From assembly GCA_000436975.1 (NCBI GenBank), contig HG000331.1, forward strand, positions 1 to 38,394: 38,394 nt of DNA. Direction: 5' to 3'. The DNA comes from Clostridium sp. CAG:1000 (GTDB lineage: Bacteria > Bacillota_I > Bacilli_A > RF39 > UBA660). Of the stretch, positions 34,169-38,394 are shown piece after piece; positions within the stretch are counted from its first letter, which is position 1, and each line of letters opens with the position of its first letter. Both the position numbers and the translations under genes were made by a program. A model generated the notes under the pieces. The model ran no database searches and had not been told where the DNA came from. It was given only the letters and a program-made list of their open reading frames with translations.

Positions 34169-35401
34169 TTAACTATCAAAAAAATATTTATATATTTTTC
34201 CTAGTATGCTACTATTATTGATTTTCTTTATATTTAATAATTCATCTTGTAAGTCACCATCTACTGTGAAAGCTTTTTTATCTCTAAATGCTAATTTTTC
34301 ATGATAATATCTCACATTACCAAGTACAGTAGAATATTTATTATGCCTACAACCAATTTCTTTTACTTTGTATACTTCCATCTCACGACCAAATATTTCA
34401 TCAACTAATAGATTAAAATCATTTGCTTCAGTCGTGCCTCCCGTTATTATTATATAACTAATTTCCATCTTTGTTAAGAGGTTTATTTGTTTTTTAGCCA
34501 AATCCAATATTTCTTTTACCCTAGATGATATTATTTCACTAATTTCATATTGATTAATCTTGATAGTTTCTTCATTATTTGTAACAACATCCTCGCTCCA
34601 CGAAGTAGATGCATTTCTTTTACTAGCAAGAGCAAACTTTTCTTTTAATTTTCTCGCTTCTGTCTTATTTATATCATATATATAACAAATATCTCTATCA
34701 ATACTTCTTCCACCAATTTCAATATTTTCTGTATCAACTAATATGCCTTTTTTGAAAATACTGACTTCAGTTTTCTCTTCTCCTATATTTATTACCGATA
34801 CATTCTTACTATCAAGTTCTTTATTTTTGAATTCATAATAATCACATACCCCACCAAAATTAATATCAACTATTGAAACACCAATATTTTCAAGTAATGA
34901 CACAGCAGTATAAACATTTTTTTTAGGTACTAAACTAATTAATGCTTTACATGATAAATTTGTACTTTCTATTCCCTTAGGATCTTTTACTTTTTTATCA
35001 TTTACTTTAAACTCAACAGGTGTTATATTAACAAGTTCTTTATTATTTGGAATTTTATTATATACACAAGCTTGTAAAACTCTAACAATATCATCACCAT
35101 TTATTAAATTGTTTTCATGAACAATATCTATTTTTGCATCTGTCATTAAAAACTCTGCATAATAAGAAGGTATAGTTAAAAGTACTTTATCAATTTTAAT
35201 GTTTAACATATCTTCGCATCTTGAAAACACTTCTCTTAATGATATTATTGTTTCTTCAGGATTAACTATTATTCCTTTTTTTACGCCTTTAGATTTCACC
35301 TCGGACACTGCAAGAACATTTGTCTCATTTTTATATACTTCACATACTACAAGCTTAATTGTAGATGAACCAATATCTAAACTTGATATTATTTCTTTCA
35401 T
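34169..35401 (-). CDS. ftsA: Cell division protein FtsA
   Basis: The 410-residue actin-fold protein tethers FtsZ to the membrane. SLDIGSSTIKLVVCEV is the phosphate-1 motif, SVINIGEEKTEVSIF the phosphate-2 motif and IIITGGTTEANDF the adenosine motif; the FtsA-specific 1C domain lies between about 85 and 165. The C-terminus SSILGKIYKYFFDS can form the amphipathic membrane-targeting helix. It has its own promoter and the start follows AAGGAGG. Presence of FtsA with FtsZ fits a walled bacterium. Confidence 0.94.
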   Translation of the reverse strand: MKEIISSLDIGSSTIKLVVCEVYKNETNVLAVSEVKSKGVKKGIIVNPEETIISLREVFSRCEDMLNIKIDKVLLTIPSYYAEFLMTDAKIDIVHENNLINGDDIVRVLQACVYNKIPNNKELVNITPVEFKVNDKKVKDPKGIESTNLSCKALISLVPKKNVYTAVSLLENIGVSIVDINFGGVCDYYEFKNKELDSKNVSVINIGEEKTEVSIFKKGILVDTENIEIGGRSIDRDICYIYDINKTEARKLKEKFALASKRNASTSWSEDVVTNNEETIKINQYEISEIISSRVKEILDLAKKQINLLTKMEISYIIITGGTTEANDFNLLVDEIFGREMEVYKVKEIGCRHNKYSTVLGNVRYYHEKLAFRDKKAFTVDGDLQDELLNIKKINNSSILGKIYKYFFDS

Positions 35402-35426
35402 GTATCCTCCTTATAATCTATATATC

Positions 35427-35454
35427 ATTATACCAAAAAAAATATCAATTTCAA
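35427..35454 (-). promoter_or_regulatory. Promoter of ftsA-ftsZ
   Basis: On the minus strand TTGAAA (35454-35449) and TATAAT (35432-35427) are 16 bases apart, with an extended TGG before the -10. Confidence 0.7.
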
Positions 35455-35495
35455 ATATTTACTTGATTAATTTTATAATTTTTCTATTATCAAAC

Positions 35496-35520
35496 AAAAA
35501 AGTACTAGTTTCCCAGTACT
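35496..35520 (-). terminator. Terminator of the lipoprotein gene
   Basis: AGTACTGG / CTAGTACT (8 pairs, one G-U) around a GAAA tetraloop, followed by T. The stop codon TAG overlaps the 5' arm. Confidence 0.9.
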
Positions 35521-36499
35521 ATTTAGTTAATGAAACAACCGATGTAGAAGCGGCTACCTTTAATAATTCTTCGTTAGTAAGATTATCACCAATTATATAA
35601 TAATCCCTACCATTCATACTCCAATTAATAGAAGTATCCGTTAAACTACCAAGGACATTTTCATAAAACACGAGTTCACCGGATGTAGTTGTTACTTCAA
35701 ATTCTTTAGGAGTTTTACTAACCTCTTCAATAAGAGTAAATGATTTATCTCCAGCAAATGTTAATATAATTCTTTCTGAATCGTTACTCTTAACTGTTTC
35801 TTCACTTTGAAGTTTAGTCCCTGTTGGTAAATACATAGGATATAAAACTTGATCTATTGAGCTTACATCCTTATTATCCACACTCTCACTAGTACTTTCT
35901 ACTTCAAAATTATTTTCATCGAATTTAGGTTTAAAATCAATTTTAGATATTTTAAATGTTATATTAGCAATTCCTTCTTTATTAAACACTTCTACTTTTT
36001 CAGGTATCATTTCCTTATTAAATATTATTTTTTGGCTAACTAGCGAACTATTATTCGGATAGTTTACTGTGGAAGATAATATATATTTTTCATCTTTTTC
36101 TTCAAAAACGACATTAGAATCATTTTCAAGATCTTTTAATAAAGAACTCAATATATATGATTGACTACTATTATATGGCCATTCACTCTGAAATTTAAAA
36201 CTTTTATTTAAACTAGGCGTTACTACAAACACTCCACTTTCATTTTTAAGAATTATTTGTTTATGCTCAGAGTCTCTATTTTCAAGTGTTGCTTTATAAT
36301 AGTCCCCCTCCATATAATCAACTGTTACCGTATAATCATACACCTCTTCGTTACTAACAATTTCCATATCACCTGTTAATTTATACATACTACTGTCATT
36401 TAATAATTTTTTATATTTAGAAATTGCTTTATTTGAATCCATTTTACTACATCCTACTAGTAAAAAGCATGATACTAGTAGTAAAAAAAACTTTTTAAT
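35519..36499 (-). CDS. Lipoprotein with probable ATT start codon, function unknown
   Basis: The first in-frame ATG (36442) has no ribosome site, but the frame stays open upstream and encodes a lipoprotein signal: read with ATT (36499-36497) as Met it gives MKKFFLLLVSCFLLVGCSK, with lipobox LVGC. GAAGGGGG stands 7 bases before that ATT, and no ATG, GTG or TTG occurs between the upstream in-frame TAG and 36442. The product of 326 residues would be lipid-attached at the Cys. The mature part is a mostly beta protein with LDKSFKF-like and KIIFNKEMIPEKVEVFNKEG segments, resembling LolA-like or GerS-like lipoproteins of Firmicutes, but the family is not certain. It lies upstream of ftsA with its own terminator. 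Confidence 0.75.
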   Translation of the reverse strand: MKKFFLLLVSCFLLVGCSKMDSNKAISKYKKLLNDSSMYKLTGDMEIVSNEEVYDYTVTVDYMEGDYYKATLENRDSEHKQIILKNESGVFVVTPSLNKSFKFQSEWPYNSSQSYILSSLLKDLENDSNVVFEEKDEKYILSSTVNYPNNSSLVSQKIIFNKEMIPEKVEVFNKEGIANITFKISKIDFKPKFDENNFEVESTSESVDNKDVSSIDQVLYPMYLPTGTKLQSEETVKSNDSERIILTFAGDKSFTLIEEVSKTPKEFEVTTTSGELVFYENVLGSLTDTSINWSMNGRDYYIIGDNLTNEELLKVAASTSVVSLTK

Positions 36500-36521
36500 A
36501 ATTTTACCCCCTTCACACTAA

Positions 36522-36550
36522 ATTATATTTTCATTAAAATATTATATGAA
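36522..36550 (-). promoter_or_regulatory. Probable promoter of the lipoprotein gene
   Basis: On the minus strand TTCATA (36550-36545) and TATAAT (36527-36522) are 17 bases apart. It interleaves with the promoter of the divergent DUF378 gene. Confidence 0.5.
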
Positions 36551-36556
36551 TAAAAT
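36528..36556 (+). promoter_or_regulatory. Probable promoter of the DUF378 gene
   Basis: TTTTCA (36528-36533) and TAAAAT (36551-36556) are 17 bases apart. It overlaps the promoter on the other strand. Confidence 0.45.
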
Positions 36557-36597
36557 CATTATTTTTGGTTAAAACTATTATTAGAGGAGGAATTCAC

Positions 36598-36807
36598 ATG
36601 AATACATTATACAAAATATGTCTTACTCTTATAATAATTGGTGCTATTAACTGGGGAATGATTGGTATCTTTGGTGTTAATTTAGTTGAATTATTATTTG
36701 GTAAAGAGTCCTTTTTAACCAACTTTGTTTATTCATTAGTTGGTATTAGTGGACTTGTATCAGTTGGAATACTATTAAAGCCATTCGATGAACATTATAA
36801 ACAATAA
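36598..36807 (+). CDS. DUF378 small membrane protein
   Basis: The start is the ATG at 36598, which follows AGAGGAGG; an in-frame ATG at 36565 lies upstream of that site and is rejected. The 69-residue product has two hydrophobic helices (about 5-25 and 43-62). LIIIGAINWGMIGIFGVNLV and SLVGISGLVSVGILL are typical of DUF378 (YuzA-like) proteins, whose function is unknown. It is the only protein gene on the plus strand here. Confidence 0.88.
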   Translation: MNTLYKICLTLIIIGAINWGMIGIFGVNLVELLFGKESFLTNFVYSLVGISGLVSVGILLKPFDEHYKQ

Positions 36808-36817
36808 TTTTATGCAA

Positions 36818-36845
36818 TTTAAAAAACCAGAATATCTGGTTTTTT
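36818..36845. terminator. Bidirectional terminator between DUF378 and rplA
   Basis: AAAAACCAG / CTGGTTTTT with a 5-base loop is flanked by A on the left and T on the right, so it can end both converging transcripts. Confidence 0.85.
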
Positions 36846-36850
36846 GTTTA

Positions 36851-37540
36851 TTATAATCCTAAAGAACTTTTATCTACTTTAATTCCAGGACTCATAGTTG
36901 AAGATATGCTAATATTTTTAATAAAAGTACCTTTAACTCCGTTTGGTTTATTCTTTACTATTTCAGATACAATAGCTCTTAAATTTTCTTCTAATTGTTC
37001 TTCAGTAAATGATAATTTACCAATTGTTAAATGTAAGTTTCCATAAGAATCATTCTTATATTCAACCATACCTTTTTTAATATTACTAATAGCTTCTTTA
37101 ACATTAGTAGTAACTGTTCCTAATTTTGGATTAGGCATTAACCCTTTAGGTCCTAAAACTTTACCTAATTTACCTAGTAAAGGCATCATTTCAGGTGTAG
37201 CAACAATAGTATCAAAATCGAACCAATTTTCTTTTTCGATCTTTTCTAACATATCTTCAGCTCCACAATAATCTGCTTCACTAGCCTCATCAGCCTTAGT
37301 CTTAGTAACAACTAAGATTTTTTTAGTTTTACCAGTTCCATTAGGAAGAACAAAACTACCTCTAACATTCATATCAGTTTTTTTAGCATCAATATTTAAC
37401 TTTAATACTAAATCTACTGATTCGTCGAATTTTCTAGTTTTTAAGCTTTTAAGTAATTTTATCGCTTCAGTAACATCATAATTTTTAGTTTTTTCAACAT
37501 TACCTAATGCTTCCACATACATTTTACTATGTTTCTTCAT
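36851..37540 (-). CDS. rplA: 50S ribosomal protein L1
   Basis: The 229-residue protein forms the L1 stalk beside the E site. Family text includes KMYVEALGNVEKTKNYDVTEAIKLLK, FDESVDLVLKLNIDAKKTDMNVRG, LPNGTGKTKKILV, ATPEMMPLLGKLGKVLGPKGLMPNPKLGTVT, and the end VKGTFIKNISISSTMSPGIKVD. Length is standard. L1 also represses its own operon in many bacteria by binding an mRNA copy of its rRNA site. AAGGAGG precedes the ATG. Confidence 0.97.
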   Translation of the reverse strand: MKKHSKMYVEALGNVEKTKNYDVTEAIKLLKSLKTRKFDESVDLVLKLNIDAKKTDMNVRGSFVLPNGTGKTKKILVVTKTKADEASEADYCGAEDMLEKIEKENWFDFDTIVATPEMMPLLGKLGKVLGPKGLMPNPKLGTVTTNVKEAISNIKKGMVEYKNDSYGNLHLTIGKLSFTEEQLEENLRAIVSEIVKNKPNGVKGTFIKNISISSTMSPGIKVDKSSLGL

Positions 37541-37556
37541 AATTTTACCTCCTTAT

Positions 37557-37588
37557 GTGGTGTTTGGATTATCTTTCTTATCTCACGC
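37557..37588 (-). promoter_or_regulatory. Possible second L1-binding element, rplK-rplA intergenic
   Basis: On the minus strand the 70-base gap has GCGTGAGAT, a 10-base stretch, ATC, then ACACCAC, sharing the pattern GTG-R-GA-GAT ... ATC ... ACCAC with the rplK leader element. Only short stems can form (GTG/CAC, GAT/ATC). It ends just before the rplA ribosome site, so L1 bound there could block rplA translation. Confidence 0.4.
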
Positions 37589-37610
37589 TATAATAAATAA
37601 TTATTAATTA

Positions 37611-38210
37611 TTATTCGTTAGTTTCTTCTGCTTCAGATTGTGCTGTTGCTTCTACTTCAACAGATGTACCTGCAGCCATTGCCTTAGCACTTTCTTCCAT
37701 TTCTTCAAGTGATGCTTCTAATTTAGCAGCTTGAGCTTCTGCTTCTTGTGCTTCTTTTGCTTGTTCTTCAAGTTCTACATCAGTCATTCCTTTAACAGCT
37801 ATACCCATATTTCTTGCTGTACCAGCAACGATTCTCATAGCAGCATCCAAATCATACGCATTTAAATCTGGTAACTTGATTTCTGCAATTTTCTTAACAT
37901 CATCTTTAGAAATTGTTGCAACTGTACTATTAGCTCCTTTAGTACTTCCTTTTTGAATACCAGCAGCTTTTAATAATAGTGTTGGAGTTGGTGGAGTCTT
38001 AAGTACAAAATCAAATGTTCTATCATCATAAATAGAAATTTCAACTGGTACTACATCTCCCATCTTATCTCTAGTTGCATCATTATATTTAGTACAAAAT
38101 TCTTGTAGATTAATTCCTGCAGGTCCTAAAACAGTTCCAACTGGTGGAGCTGGTGTAGCCTTTCCTGCTTGAATTTGTAACTTAATTTTCTTTACAACAT
38201 TCTTTGCCAC
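37611..38210 (-). CDS. rplK: 50S ribosomal protein L11 with extended acidic C-terminus
   Basis: I start at the GTG at 38210 (MAKNVVKKIKLQ), 8 bases after AGGAGG; a GTG at 38219 lies on the ribosome site. Residues 1-143 are normal L11: QAGKATPAPPVGTVLGPAGINLQEFC in the N-terminal domain and KKIAEIKLPDLNAYDLDAAMRIVAGTARNMGI in the rRNA-binding C-terminal domain. The usual protein ends near residue 141. Here 56 more residues (144-199) follow, almost only Glu, Ala, Gln and Lys, predicted to form a helix or coiled coil, ending AEETNE. L11 sits at the GTPase centre and activates RelA in bacteria that have it. Confidence 0.95.
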   Translation of the reverse strand: MAKNVVKKIKLQIQAGKATPAPPVGTVLGPAGINLQEFCTKYNDATRDKMGDVVPVEISIYDDRTFDFVLKTPPTPTLLLKAAGIQKGSTKGANSTVATISKDDVKKIAEIKLPDLNAYDLDAAMRIVAGTARNMGIAVKGMTDVELEEQAKEAQEAEAQAAKLEASLEEMEESAKAMAAGTSVEVEATAQSEAEETNE

Positions 38211-38250
38211 GAAAAACACCTCCTATAAATTTTAGTTTTAATTTTTTCGC

Positions 38251-38284
38251 GAGTGGTATAATGATAATCCTATAATCTCCCACT
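38251..38284 (-). promoter_or_regulatory. L1-binding mRNA leader of rplK-rplA
   Basis: On the minus strand AGTGGGAG and TATACCACT pair (AGTGG/CCACT) around a 24-base internal part. In 23S rRNA the L1 site has GGTGGGAG on one side and AAATACCACC on the other, so the leader copies both strands of that helix. It lies between promoter and ribosome site of rplK, where L1 feedback would be expected. Confidence 0.65.
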
Positions 38285-38317
38285 TCTAATTTATATATAA
38301 ATATAAATCGCTTATTC

Positions 38318-38346
38318 ATAATATCATAGATTGCCCTTAAAATCAA
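38318..38346 (-). promoter_or_regulatory. Promoter of rplK-rplA
   Basis: On the minus strand TTGATT (38346-38341) and TATTAT (38323-38318) are 17 bases apart, with an extended TGA before the -10. The last 48 bases of the window show no further element. Confidence 0.75.
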
Positions 38347-38394
38347 GCAATTTCTTATATTTCTGTTATTTAAAGAAGTAAATGCAATTTATTT

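Noticed and set aside
36565..36597. Upstream start for the DUF378 gene
   Set aside because: The added 11 codons read over the AGAGGAGG site, which is placed for the ATG at 36598.
1..38394. Mycoplasma-type genetic code (TGA as Trp), suggested by the AT-rich compact layout
   Set aside because: TGA ends rimM and the SpoU-methylase gene at ordinary lengths, and Trp codons checked are TGG.

Overview
The window reads as chromosome of a very AT-rich, low-GC Gram-positive bacterium (Firmicutes/Bacillota, probably one of the small-genome, uncultured Bacilli-like or Mycoplasmatota-related gut lineages; this placement is inference). Supporting signs are the rlmN-prpC-prkC-rsgA-rpe order known from Bacillus, T-box riboswitches before aminoacyl-tRNA synthetase genes, GatCAB, ParC/ParE, strong AGGAGG ribosome sites, a lipobox lipoprotein and an NPKTG surface-anchor motif. 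Tryptophan is read from TGG, and TGA ends at least two genes (rimM, and the SpoU-family methylase gene), so this is the standard bacterial code and not the Mycoplasma code. Nearly everything is on the minus strand; the only plus-strand genes are two tRNAs and a 69-residue DUF378 membrane protein. No insertion sequence, prophage, CRISPR array or rRNA is seen.

Layout, right to left in the direction of transcription. (1) 36851-38346: rplK-rplA (L11, L1) with a strong promoter and a leader resembling the L1 site of 23S rRNA. (2) 35519-36807: a lipoprotein gene that seems to start with ATT, and the divergent DUF378 gene. (3) 33100-35454: ftsA-ftsZ. (4) 31601-33057: a single-pass membrane protein with InlB B-type repeats. 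(5) 27272-31561: a YgjP-like metallopeptidase, a SpoU methyltransferase, rimM, trmD, an unknown gene and hisS, tightly packed. (6) 25684-27258: a secreted leucine-rich-repeat protein. (7) 25409-25663: tRNA-Ile and tRNA-Glu, plus strand. (8) 18454-25381: a DUF5684 membrane protein, parE-parC, a GT2 glycosyltransferase and two unknown small membrane proteins. (9) 11402-18372: a T-box (Asn specifier) followed by asnS-aspS-gatC-gatA-gatB and a small unknown gene. (10) 9271-11338: a DUF3048 protein and a membrane-anchored Pro/Glu/Val/Met-repeat protein. (11) 7253-9259: a T-box (Ala specifier) followed by a shortened alaS. (12) 1-7237: rlmN-prpC-prkC-rsgA-rpe, then a membrane protein with an HEFMH motif and the N-terminus of a C39-peptidase ABC exporter cut by the window edge.

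Most of the window is core information processing (tRNA charging and modification, ribosome assembly, topology, division, Ser/Thr signalling). The least ordinary material is at the left edge (C39 exporter next to a membrane metallopeptidase-like protein), the compact alaS, the Asn T-box over the whole transamidation operon, the ATT start, the extended L11, and a habit of placing stop codons inside terminators and -35 elements inside terminator arms. I did not find a convincing new multi-gene defence or mobile system; the left-edge pair is the best candidate for something undescribed and most of it lies outside the window.
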